A program made the translations under genes and the position numbers. The notes beneath the pieces were generated by a model. It searched no databases. It was not told the DNA's origin and saw nothing but the letters and a program-made list of their open reading frames with translations. Positions 1-6,512 of a stretch of 6,994 bases of DNA are shown here, in pieces; position 1 is the stretch's first letter, and each line of letters opens with the position of its first letter. The DNA comes from Candidatus Sigynarchaeota archaeon (GTDB lineage Archaea > Asgardarchaeota > Lokiarchaeia > Sigynarchaeales > Sigynarchaeaceae), in NCBI GenBank assembly GCA_030587525.1, contig JAUQYW010000629.1, positions 1 to 6,994 of the forward strand, written 5' to 3'.

Positions 1-13
1 AATCCCACAAAGA

Positions 14-33
14 CCACGGCCTTCAGGCCGTGG
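14..33 (+). repeat. Left-end subterminal hairpin of the TnpB element
   Basis: CCACGGCCTTCAGGCCGTGG is a perfect inverted repeat with 9 complementary bases in each arm and a 2-nt centre, or realistically an 8-bp stem with a TTCA loop. It differs from the right-end hairpin at three positions only. In this IS group such hairpins act as single-stranded DNA recognition structures. Confidence 0.75.
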
Positions 34-95
34 ATACGACGGGAAGACATGTCGCGCCAAGGTGATCTCCAGAAATTCAGCACACCCCCGCTATC

Positions 96-102
96 TATAA
101 AT
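96..102 (+). promoter_or_regulatory. Candidate TATA box for tnpB (leaderless start)
   Basis: TATAAAT lies about 26 nt, centre to start, ahead of the tnpB ATG at 125. In archaea transcription usually begins about 25-27 nt downstream of the TATA centre, which would place the first transcribed base at or very near the ATG, giving a leaderless mRNA. This fits the lack of a strong Shine-Dalgarno sequence before the ATG (only GATGGAAA at 111-118). The motif is seen directly; its activity is inferred. Confidence 0.45.
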
Positions 103-124
103 CCATGCACGATGGAAACACGCA

Positions 125-1366
125 ATGGAGATCGACCGGGCGTTCAAGATCCGCCTCTACCCGACAGCGGATCAAGCTGCATTGCTTGCCAAGACGTTTG
201 GTTGCAAGCGGTTCATCTGGAACGCGATGCTGGCCGAACGAATGGCATGGTACCGGGATCACGGCAAGAGCATCGGGAACCAGCGAAAAACCGAGAAGGA
301 ATGGAAAGTCTCGTTCCCGTTCTTGAAGGCTGTGGATGCGATCGCGCTGCAACAAGCACGCATCGACCTCGATCGTGCTTACGACAACTTCTTCACCGGC
401 CGCTCCCGGTTTCCATTGTTCAAGTCCCGGAAAGGCAAGCAATCATACCGGACGATCAACGTGAACGACAACGTCAAGATCGATTTTCATCGTCGCTACC
501 TCACTTTGCCAAAAGTCGGCCCTGTTGCCTATCGGGACGACCGGGCATTCACGGAACGGGTGCGGAGCATGACCGTGTCGAGAACCAAGACCGGTCGATT
601 TTTTGCATCCATTCTCGTGAAGCAAGAATGCAAGGTCGAACCGCTGGCTGCATTGCAAGAAAACAAGATAGCCGCGTTCGACATGAGCTCGAGAGACTTC
701 CTCGTCGGCGAGCATGGCCGCTGCGAGAATCCACGATTTTACCGTTCAGCTGAACCGCGGCTCGTGCGGTTGCACCGCCGCGTGTCGCGCAAGGTGAAAG
801 GATCGTCGAACCGGGACAAGGCACGGGTTCGATTGGCGCGGATCTACGAGAAGATCGGGCACCGGCGCACCGATTGGCTCCAAAAAATCTCGACGATACT
901 CGCGAACGAGCATGACGCGATCATCATCGAGGCATTGAACGTTGCGGGCATGAAACGGTGGAACGGCGGTATCGCCAAGTCTGTCACGCTGGACTTCTCG
1001 TGGGGCGCGTTCGTGCGCATGCTCGGGTACAAGATGGCGTGGCGTGGAAAGTAGCTCGTCACGATAGACCGCTTTTACCCGTCGAGCAAGATGTGCTCGG
1101 CGTGCGGTGCCGTGAACAGCACGTTGACGCTTGCCGACCGGCATTGGACATGTCCGTCATGCGGCGCGATGCACGACCGGGACGTGAACGCGGCGACCAA
1201 CATCAAGCGCGAGGGCTTGCGCATCCTTTCGGAGAAAGGAATAAAGGTCATCAAACCAACAACCAACAGTACCGCTGGAACGGCGGGAATCAACGCTTCT
1301 GGAAACCCGGCAAGACCAGTTCCCTCGATGGCACGGGTCGATGAAAGAAGAATCCACGTCCTTTAG
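125..1366 (+). pseudogene. tnpB: TnpB RNA-guided nuclease, interrupted by one in-frame amber codon
   Basis: TnpB proteins are transposon-encoded, omega-RNA-guided DNA nucleases with a RuvC domain, ancestral to Cas12. Conceptual translation through the TAG at 1052-1054 (residue 310) gives 413 aa, close to the usual length of about 400. The N-terminus has the family's R-L-Y-P-T-x-x-Q and FGCKRFIWN pattern (residues about 9-35). RuvC-I Asp is D186 in AAFDMSS, RuvC-II Glu is E269 in IIIEALNVAGM, and RuvC-III Asp is in HDRDVNAATN (D351/D353). A four-cysteine zinc finger (C324, C327, C343, C346) sits between the last two. The spacing of catalytic residues matches known TnpBs. The TAG falls between WRGK and LVTIDRFYPSSK with no frameshift or missing residues, so the only visible lesion is one codon. 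It could be a recent nonsense mutation, a sequencing error, suppressed or read through, or produce a split protein (the C-terminal piece has an ATG at 1091). The terminal stop, TAG at 1364-1366, lies inside the right-end hairpin. Confidence 0.9.
1052..1054 (+). other. In-frame TAG inside tnpB
   Basis: The codon is in frame with both the upstream (125-1051) and downstream (1055-1366) tnpB segments. It occupies the variable position after the W-x-G-K motif that precedes the conserved D-R-F-Y-P-S-S-K. Lys (AAG), Gln (CAG) or Glu (GAG) would each be one base change away. Without readthrough the product lacks the zinc finger and the third RuvC aspartate and should be inactive as a nuclease. Confidence 0.9.
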
Positions 1367-1400
1367 GTCGTGGTAGTTCAACTATCGTTTTTCCACAATC
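1240..1400 (+). ncRNA. Probable omega-RNA (reRNA) of the TnpB element, with guide
   Basis: In studied IS605-group elements the TnpB guide RNA overlaps the 3' end of the tnpB coding sequence, passes through the right-end hairpin and runs into flanking DNA, which supplies the guide. By that rule the scaffold here would cover roughly the last 130-150 nt of tnpB and the hairpin at 1354-1373. The guide would begin close to 1381 and extend about 16-20 nt. The 5' boundary is a guess. The resulting guide would match the leader of the downstream arrestin-like gene, meaning the uninterrupted insertion site. A T5 run at 1388-1392 could shorten the transcript. Confidence 0.5.
1354..1373 (+). repeat. Right-end subterminal hairpin of the TnpB element
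   Basis: CCACGTCCTTTAGGTCGTGG folds as five base pairs, a T-T mismatch, three base pairs and a TT centre. It contains the tnpB stop codon (TAG at 1364-1366) and is followed directly by TAGTTCAA, the presumed right cleavage region. It is a 17/20 match to the hairpin at 14-33. Confidence 0.8.
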
Positions 1401-1402
1401 CC

Positions 1403-1408
1403 AGGGGA
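1403..1408 (+). promoter_or_regulatory. Ribosome binding site that sets the arrestin-like start
   Basis: AGGGGA at 1403-1408 is a purine-rich Shine-Dalgarno-like stretch, ending 6 nt before GTG 1415 and 3 nt before TTG 1412. It argues for a start here rather than at the GTG at 1370, which lies inside the transposon hairpin. It sits just outside the element, so it belongs to the original gene. Confidence 0.6.
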
Positions 1409-1414
1409 CGATTG

Positions 1415-2422
1415 GTGCTAATACAAATAACCACGGACAAGGATCATTATCACCCGGGTGATGCCATCAATGGAGAGGTCCGGATCGAGCTCCAGAACGC
1501 CATAAATGCCCAGAACGTGGAAGTGCAGCTCCTTGGATTGGAGAACGCCATTTTCGGGAATGGCGAGAACACGTACACCGAAAAGGAGACTATAATCGAC
1601 GAGAACACGGTCTTGTGGGAAGACTCCAAAGGAGGTATGCTAGGGCCTGGAATCGTGACCTTTCCATTCTCCTTCACGCTCCCGCCGGGAGCGCTTCCGA
1701 CCTTGATCCCACCCACCAACTTCCAGGTGCCCGATTGGGCAGCGGGGAAGGGCATCAAAAAGACCGCTTTTGGCCTGGCGGGCAACATCACCTACACGCT
1801 CAAGGCCTGGATCGACAAGCCACTGGTGCTCCTCGAGAAGAGGGCGGTGGAGGTGCCGGTACTGGTCAGGGCTTTTCCATTCCCGCACGTCCAAGCAAGG
1901 CACCTAGCGTGCAATTTTATGCATCCTTCGAGGAACCTGAAGGTACGCGTCGAGATCGATGCTTGCAGCATAAAACGGGGCGATGCTATCACGGGTCGCA
2001 TCGAGTTCTGGAAGCATCCCATGATAAAGGTTCGTGGCGTGACGGCATCGCTCAGTTTCCAGTCCCTGGCTTCTTCAACGCGGTTCAAGGGGTTCAAGAA
2101 CAAGAATGGTGTCATGACCAAGGTGTCACAACGCACGGACACGATCCGCTTCCCCGTTGACCCGCGCGGGGAGTACTTCACGTGGGAATTCAAGCTCCGG
2201 AGCGTGAAGAATGGGCCCATCACGGTCAGTGGTAAACTAGTCAAGGTACGGTGGCTGTTGGACGTGCAGATCGACTTGCCCTTGAAACGCGATCCGCATG
2301 TGAGCATTCCCGTGATCGTCTTGCCAATCACCGCGACGATCGAGGCTCCGGCGCCTGACACGGTCCTTGAAATCAGCAATGAGAAGCTCGAGCTGAAAAT
2401 CAAGACCTTCCAAGGTTCGTAA
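1415..2422 (+). CDS. Arrestin-like protein, two beta-sandwich domains
   Basis: This is a 335-aa cytosolic protein with no signal peptide or transmembrane segment. It has the sequence pattern of the arrestin clan (arrestins, alpha-arrestins, Vps26, bacterial Spo0M). The N-domain (about 1-160) starts LIQITTDKDHYHPGDAINGE, the classic first-strand pattern of a ligand-like strand then Y-x-P-G-D and G, and continues with F-x-F-x-L-P-P-G-A-L-P-T and NITYTLKAWIDKP. The C-domain (about 165-325) restarts with VRVEIDACSIKRGDAITGRI and ends with VRWLLDVQIDLPLKRDPHVS, the characteristic W-x-L-x-V-x-I-D-L-P-x-x-R-D strand pair. Arrestin-fold proteins elsewhere bind cytoplasmic parts of membrane proteins and link them to trafficking or signalling. 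No PPxY motif for a ubiquitin ligase is visible. The open frame extends upstream to 1370, but GTG 1415 is preferred because of the AGGGGA site and because the arrestin fold begins immediately; TTG 1412 is the alternative. The 1291-aa receptor-like gene follows after 106 nt on the same strand. The TnpB element abuts its leader. Confidence 0.82.
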   Translation: MLIQITTDKDHYHPGDAINGEVRIELQNAINAQNVEVQLLGLENAIFGNGENTYTEKETIIDENTVLWEDSKGGMLGPGIVTFPFSFTLPPGALPTLIPPTNFQVPDWAAGKGIKKTAFGLAGNITYTLKAWIDKPLVLLEKRAVEVPVLVRAFPFPHVQARHLACNFMHPSRNLKVRVEIDACSIKRGDAITGRIEFWKHPMIKVRGVTASLSFQSLASSTRFKGFKNKNGVMTKVSQRTDTIRFPVDPRGEYFTWEFKLRSVKNGPITVSGKLVKVRWLLDVQIDLPLKRDPHVSIPVIVLPITATIEAPAPDTVLEISNEKLELKIKTFQGS

Positions 2423-2462
2423 CTAGCTATACCTCGAATGATCTCATGTCTGGACGATCGGG

Positions 2463-2470
2463 ATAAATAC
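2463..2470 (+). promoter_or_regulatory. Candidate TATA box for the receptor-like gene
   Basis: ATAAATAC in the 106-nt gap would place a transcription start near 2490, leaving a leader of about 35-40 nt before ATG 2529. A second candidate, TTTATCAT at 2494-2501, would give an almost leaderless transcript. Either would allow expression independent of the arrestin-like gene. The T-rich stretch 2481-2496 could also terminate the upstream transcript. This is inference from motif and spacing only. Confidence 0.35.
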
Positions 2471-2528
2471 TTGGGACGTGTTGGTTTCTTTTGTTTATCA
2501 TCCAAGTGGCAATCCGGGATGAAAAGCC

Positions 2529-5500
2529 ATGAGATCGCCCGTAAAACCAATCTTTGTAATGATGATTTGCTCGATTTTCTGCGTGTCACTCGCCACGTCC
2601 CCTCGGGATGAGGCGAGCTCCTTCGGCACGACCATGATCGTCGACTCCACCGGCGGGGACAAGAACCTGGACTGGAACCCGTCGACGGTGCCATCTTTCA
2701 TCACGACTCGCGTCGAGAAAAACGTGAGCAAGCAAGCAGATTCCGACGAGTTTTTCATCGAAACCCCAACCTTCGTACAAACCACGAACTTAACTTTCGA
2801 GAACATCACCATAAACCCGTTCGTCCATGAATACGAGACCAGGACCACGTCGTCACAGATGGCGAATGGATTCTGGGTAACCACCTTCTATCAAGAGATC
2901 AGGGTGCCGACGAGCTGCTATATTGCCTGGATCAGGATGTTCACGCAATTTGCCAACGTCAACAACAATGCACAGAACTGGACCGTCTCGATATACAACG
3001 CCACCCAAGATCCGACAATGTTGGCCCAGCCTGGCCAAGAGATCGCGGGAACAGCGGTCGAGGTCAACCCGGGCGACAATGCCTACCTTTATACGAATCC
3101 AAATTACAACAAGCCGCACTGGGAAAACGTGTCGATGCCCGCAGTGATGCTCGATTCCACGATGACATATTCGGTTGGTGGCATGCATTCCTTTTTCGTT
3201 GCGGCGCGCATTCCCGCCTTGAGCTCGGCGTTTCACCACTGGTACTGCTCGAACGACACTGAAATAGGTAGTGCCGACGATGCGGGGCGGGCATTCCAGC
3301 ATGTTGCGATTCCTTTTTCCTCGATACAAGAGCTAGCCGGCATCGATTTCACGCTGGTTGCCAAGCTGTTGCCTCCCAGCAGCTCACCCGATCCAACGGA
3401 TATATCGCTCGAAGTAAACGGGGAGCCGGTGTTGGACACCGGCACCGCGGCGGGGCGATACATAACCAGTGAAAGATTTTACGCGGTCAACGGAAAGGTG
3501 GTCTATGATATCACGAGCTGCTGGAGCAATTTCGGTCCCGGGTCGCTTAGGTATGACCTCGTAGCGAGATGCATCCAGGGAACGACCGTGGTGCCGGGGG
3601 TCCGCGCCGCCGTCGCCGACAACAGTTCGCCGATCCGGTGGACAATAGATTTTAACATCAGTTTTCCGCAGGAGATAAGCTTCATGACGGCGAACTTGAC
3701 ATCATACATCCCGCTGAGTTGGAGTTCGCTCGTGTTTACGAATATCACCGGAAGCACGCATACCACGTGGCCTTTCGCGGTGAACATCACGCCGGTGGGG
3801 AAATCCCGCGAGTTCACTGCGACCGGAATAACACCCGGCACTTGGCGAGTGAATGCAACGTCTGCTCGCATCCCCGGGATTGCCTCGCTAAACCTGGCGG
3901 GAGGCGCGATAGACCTGGACGCGGCACTCTCGGGCAACGTGACCGTGCAAGGAGGGCCGAATGGCCACGATGCGACCGTGCGCTCTGATTACGAGGGCGG
4001 GATCGCCGCATTCGCCCCGGTGGGGTCGATTGCCAACGATACGTTCGTGAACCGTATCCTCTATCTCGATAACAAGTCGATCGAGTTTTCCAACGCATCC
4101 ACTAATAATCTCTGGGCGTTGATTCCTTTGCTCAAGCCAGAACTTCAAGATAACGTGATCGAGCTTGGTGTCGGGAATGAGATCGACATGTTCATCACGG
4201 CTCCCGAGGGTTTTCGCGCGGAAAATATCAATGACATCGAGATCGTGCTCGACCACGAACCGTTCAGCAAGAATTTCTGGTTCGCCAACACGTCGGGAAT
4301 GCGCATGCCCGACAACCAGTACTGGAATCCAAGCGGGTACCTGCCCAAGGATTATTTCTGGCGGGGGTTGTTAGGCCTTCCCGACTCGATTAATTTCACG
4401 TACGATGTCGCGGGGCATCATTATAGCGATCTCTATATGAACTTCACTACCCGCATTCGCGGGAATATGACCAGCGAGATCACGCTCGATCTCGTGGAAA
4501 CCGTGTACTTTGACCTCAAGACCAATTTCCCGGCGAGCAACACGACCCACGCGCTGTATATCAAGAACCAGACCAGTGGTATCTTCGCAAAACTGAATGC
4601 TACAACGTGCAAGCAAACAGCCGAGGGGTTATCACGCATTACATGGGACAGCAGGAACGAGGCGGGCATCGCGAATCTGGTCGATTTTATCAACCCGCTT
4701 CGCAACACGATCGAGGCGTTCTTGCGGGTGTCGAACACGACGATCTTGCCATCCACGGCCGCGAGCAACCACGATGTTTACATCCTCAGCAGCTTCGATT
4801 ACTCGAACACGTTCCAAAACTTCACGGCGACGATCTACAACTGGACAGCGGCGGCATATGACGGGAGATCCATCGTTTCCAGCGTCGTGCAAGGCAAGCA
4901 AGCCACGCGGCTCGATTTCGGGGCGATCCTTCCCTCGACGAGCGATTATTTCAATGCAAGCACTAATATGATCCGGATGACCACGCGGGCCTCCGCTGTG
5001 GTACCTCTCTTGAGCTCGGTTACCTGGTCGATCGACAGGGCACTGCTCAACGTGAGTTATATCGATTACGTCCGCTGCACGTGGCAGCAGTCCGTATACA
5101 ATGCGAGCGGTTTTTCCGTGGTCAACCAGGTAAATACGACGCTATTCGACGCGCCCAACAATAATTTCACGACGAGCATTGGGGTTGATAGGATCCTCGA
5201 TTTTTGCGACGATTACACCTACGAGATGTTCTGGCACAACGGTACCGACATCATGGAATGTGAGGTCCCATTCAGAATCAATCGCGAGCCAGCGAGCATC
5301 TCGATCACGAGCGATATAGATAGGATGTTCACGCTGGATGGCGAGTATCATTCAGTCGAGGCGAACCTGGAGTACTCCACCAACGCGACCGCGATCCCGG
5401 GCAAGGAAATCATCCTTTCCTTCTCGATCGTCTACAGGAATGGCACGGTCGGGACCGAGGAGCTCGCCGCGGTGACACGCGATGATGGCTCGTGCACGTT

Positions 5501-6404
5501 CGGGTTCCAGGTAAACAGCAACTGGCGCACTTTTTACATCGTCGCGATGTTCGTATCGGACAACCCGCGGGTGCGCGATGCCACCACGAGCCCGACAACG
5601 ACGTTCGAAGTGTTCAACCAGGCCGATTACGCAATGCGGGTGCTAGTCAACAACGCGCTCACCATCGCGATGGGGGTCGCTTTGTTCGTGGCGTTCGTCG
5701 TTGCCAAGCGGAGGCTCGACGCCAAGAAAAAACGCGGGTGGAAGGTCGATTCCGATAAAATCCGCGACATCACGAAGATCCGCCATTTATTCGTTTTGGT
5801 GAAGAACGGCGGCACGTGCGTGGTTGACCGGACTTACTCGCAAACGAAGCTCGATGGGGACTTGATATCGGGCTTTTTAAGCGCAATCACGAGCTTCGGG
5901 AAGGAGGTGGGGCTGAGAGGGACCATGGAGAAGAAGGATGCAGATGAAACGACGTTGTTCGACTACCAGGAATTCAAGATCTTGATGCACCAGGGGAGCG
6001 CTGTCCAAGTAGCCTTGATCCTCAGCGGGGCGCCCACGGACAACTTGAAGGAGAACCTCAAGACGTTCGTGCGGCTCTTCGAATCGAGATTCGACATCAA
6101 CGCTTGGAAGGGCAACCTGGCCGCGTTTAACGGCGTCGATGACTTGATCGAGCAGGCGTTCGAGATAACCATGATCTATCCCCTCGTGGTCAATGCGGCG
6201 AAGGATCCAGCCACGATCAAGACCAATCTCGCTCGGAGCCTGCTCGATATAGCGAGGGCAGTCCAAGCCGAGAAAAAGACCTTCCACCTTTCGACATTAC
6301 TGACATACGCTATGGCGGGACGAAGAGAGGTTCCTGAACATATACTGGCCGAGATCTATTGGCTGAAGCATGAGAATTATCTAACGTTCAGCACCACACC
6401 TTGA
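2529..6404 (+). CDS. Giant glycoprotein-like surface receptor with cytoplasmic longin-like domain
   Basis: The 1291-aa product has type I topology. Residues 1-24 are a signal peptide (hydrophobic 8-22, likely cut near 22-24). The ectodomain (about 25-1035) is beta-rich, has nine cysteines and about 35 N-X-S/T sequons. Its membrane-proximal part (about 918-1033) resembles an Ig-like/invasin-type beta-sandwich (PGKEIILSFSI, then TRDDGSCTFGF). One transmembrane helix spans about 1043-1059 (ALTIAMGVALFVAFVVA) and is followed by the basic stop-transfer RRLDAKKKR. The cytoplasmic part has no sequons. Residues about 1078-1215 look like a longin/roadblock-type domain: HLFVLVKNGGTCVVDRTYS, then LDGDLISGFLSAITSFG, then EFKILMHQGSAVQVALILSG and TFVRLFESRF. 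The last 40 residues (LSTLLTYAM...HILAEIYWLKHENYL) look winged-helix-like. Longin and roadblock domains in eukaryotes and Asgard archaea associate with small GTPases and trafficking complexes, so a transmembrane sensor or cargo receptor is plausible but unproven. I do not recognise the bulk of the ectodomain. ATG 2529 is chosen because the signal peptide starts there; an ATG at 2519 is out of frame. Confidence 0.85.
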   Translation: MRSPVKPIFVMMICSIFCVSLATSPRDEASSFGTTMIVDSTGGDKNLDWNPSTVPSFITTRVEKNVSKQADSDEFFIETPTFVQTTNLTFENITINPFVHEYETRTTSSQMANGFWVTTFYQEIRVPTSCYIAWIRMFTQFANVNNNAQNWTVSIYNATQDPTMLAQPGQEIAGTAVEVNPGDNAYLYTNPNYNKPHWENVSMPAVMLDSTMTYSVGGMHSFFVAARIPALSSAFHHWYCSNDTEIGSADDAGRAFQHVAIPFSSIQELAGIDFTLVAKLLPPSSSPDPTDISLEVNGEPVLDTGTAAGRYITSERFYAVNGKVVYDITSCWSNFGPGSLRYDLVARCIQGTTVVPGVRAAVADNSSPIRWTIDFNISFPQEISFMTANLTSYIPLSWSSLVFTNITGSTHTTWPFAVNITPVGKSREFTATGITPGTWRVNATSARIPGIASLNLAGGAIDLDAALSGNVTVQGGPNGHDATVRSDYEGGIAAFAPVGSIANDTFVNRILYLDNKSIEFSNASTNNLWALIPLLKPELQDNVIELGVGNEIDMFITAPEGFRAENINDIEIVLDHEPFSKNFWFANTSGMRMPDNQYWNPSGYLPKDYFWRGLLGLPDSINFTYDVAGHHYSDLYMNFTTRIRGNMTSEITLDLVETVYFDLKTNFPASNTTHALYIKNQTSGIFAKLNATTCKQTAEGLSRITWDSRNEAGIANLVDFINPLRNTIEAFLRVSNTTILPSTAASNHDVYILSSFDYSNTFQNFTATIYNWTAAAYDGRSIVSSVVQGKQATRLDFGAILPSTSDYFNASTNMIRMTTRASAVVPLLSSVTWSIDRALLNVSYIDYVRCTWQQSVYNASGFSVVNQVNTTLFDAPNNNFTTSIGVDRILDFCDDYTYEMFWHNGTDIMECEVPFRINREPASISITSDIDRMFTLDGEYHSVEANLEYSTNATAIPGKEIILSFSIVYRNGTVGTEELAAVTRDDGSCTFGFQVNSNWRTFYIVAMFVSDNPRVRDATTSPTTTFEVFNQADYAMRVLVNNALTIAMGVALFVAFVVAKRRLDAKKKRGWKVDSDKIRDITKIRHLFVLVKNGGTCVVDRTYSQTKLDGDLISGFLSAITSFGKEVGLRGTMEKKDADETTLFDYQEFKILMHQGSAVQVALILSGAPTDNLKENLKTFVRLFESRFDINAWKGNLAAFNGVDDLIEQAFEITMIYPLVVNAAKDPATIKTNLARSLLDIARAVQAEKKTFHLSTLLTYAMAGRREVPEHILAEIYWLKHENYLTFSTTP

Positions 6405-6430
6405 TTTCTCCATTATTTCTTTCTATTTGT
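6404..6430 (+). terminator. T-rich terminator-like tract after the receptor-like gene
   Basis: Directly after the TGA at 6402-6404 the plus strand has several short T runs (ATTTCTCCATTATTTC and TTTCTATTTG). Archaeal RNA polymerase commonly terminates at such T-rich tracts without needing a hairpin. The assignment is inferred from composition and from the position between convergent genes. Confidence 0.45.
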
Positions 6431-6463
6431 AGATCAGCTTTTTGGATTGTTCTTCGAACTGGC

Positions 6464-6480
6464 CTCCTTAATCCAAGGAG
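6464..6480. repeat. Small inverted repeat in the convergent intergenic region
   Basis: CTCCTTAATCCAAGGAG forms a perfect 6-bp stem with a 5-nt AATCC loop. It lies between the 3' ends of two convergent genes, where hairpins often help end or protect transcripts from either strand. On the minus strand it comes after the T7 tract rather than before it, so it is not a classical intrinsic terminator for that gene. Confidence 0.35.
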
Positions 6481-6501
6481 CCAATCGATAAAATGGAATG
6501 G

Positions 6502-6508
6502 AAAAAAA
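6502..6508 (-). terminator. T7 tract terminator for the minus-strand gene
   Basis: Read on the minus strand, the TAG stop at 6515-6513 is followed after four bases by TTTTTTT (6508-6502). This is a typical archaeal U-tract terminator position and also supports TAG being a real stop codon in this genome. Confidence 0.5.
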
Positions 6509-6512
6509 CGGG

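Larger units (their letters stand above)
14..1381 (+). mobile_element. IS200/IS605-group, IS1341-like element carrying only tnpB
   Basis: The element is bounded by two hairpin-forming 20-mers, at 14-33 and 1354-1373, that match at 17 of 20 positions. Such related subterminal hairpins are the end structures recognised by the TnpA transposase in the IS200/IS605 group. The right hairpin is followed by TAGTTCAA, resembling known TTCAA-type right ends, so the right boundary is placed near 1380-1382. The left boundary lies at or before position 14 and may be off the window, and I could not identify the insertion tetra- or pentanucleotide there. No tnpA is visible, so mobility would need a transposase in trans. 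The only cargo is tnpB, which carries an internal TAG. The element ends about 34 nt before the arrestin-like start codon. The left hairpin could instead belong to the right end of a neighbouring element upstream. Confidence 0.8.

Noticed and set aside
49..753. 234-aa plus-strand open frame overlapping tnpB
   Set aside because: It overlaps the clearly conserved tnpB frame, is rich in Arg/Ser/Pro/Gln without domain features, and is a shadow of GC-biased codon usage.
1052..1054. TAG decoded as pyrrolysine
   Set aside because: Nothing in the window supports a Pyl system, and TAG looks like a normal stop elsewhere here: the minus-strand gene ends in TAG followed within four bases by a T7 tract. 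TnpB is also not a known Pyl protein. Kept only as an alternative to check.
1388..1392. T5 run after the right-end hairpin as an intrinsic terminator of tnpB/omega-RNA
   Set aside because: It is only five T residues, it is 14 nt away from the hairpin, and it lies in host leader sequence that predates the insertion. It is mentioned as a possible influence but not annotated as a terminator.
1370..1414. GTG at 1370 as the start of the arrestin-like gene (350-aa form)
   Set aside because: This GTG lies inside the transposon right-end hairpin, and the extra 15 residues are not arrestin-like. AGGGGA at 1403-1408 and the immediate onset of the arrestin fold favour GTG 1415 (or TTG 1412).
1792..2694. 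300-aa minus-strand open frame across the arrestin-like gene
   Set aside because: It is antisense to a recognisable coding sequence and runs into the receptor gene. The composition is low-complexity Ser/Arg/Thr with no motifs.
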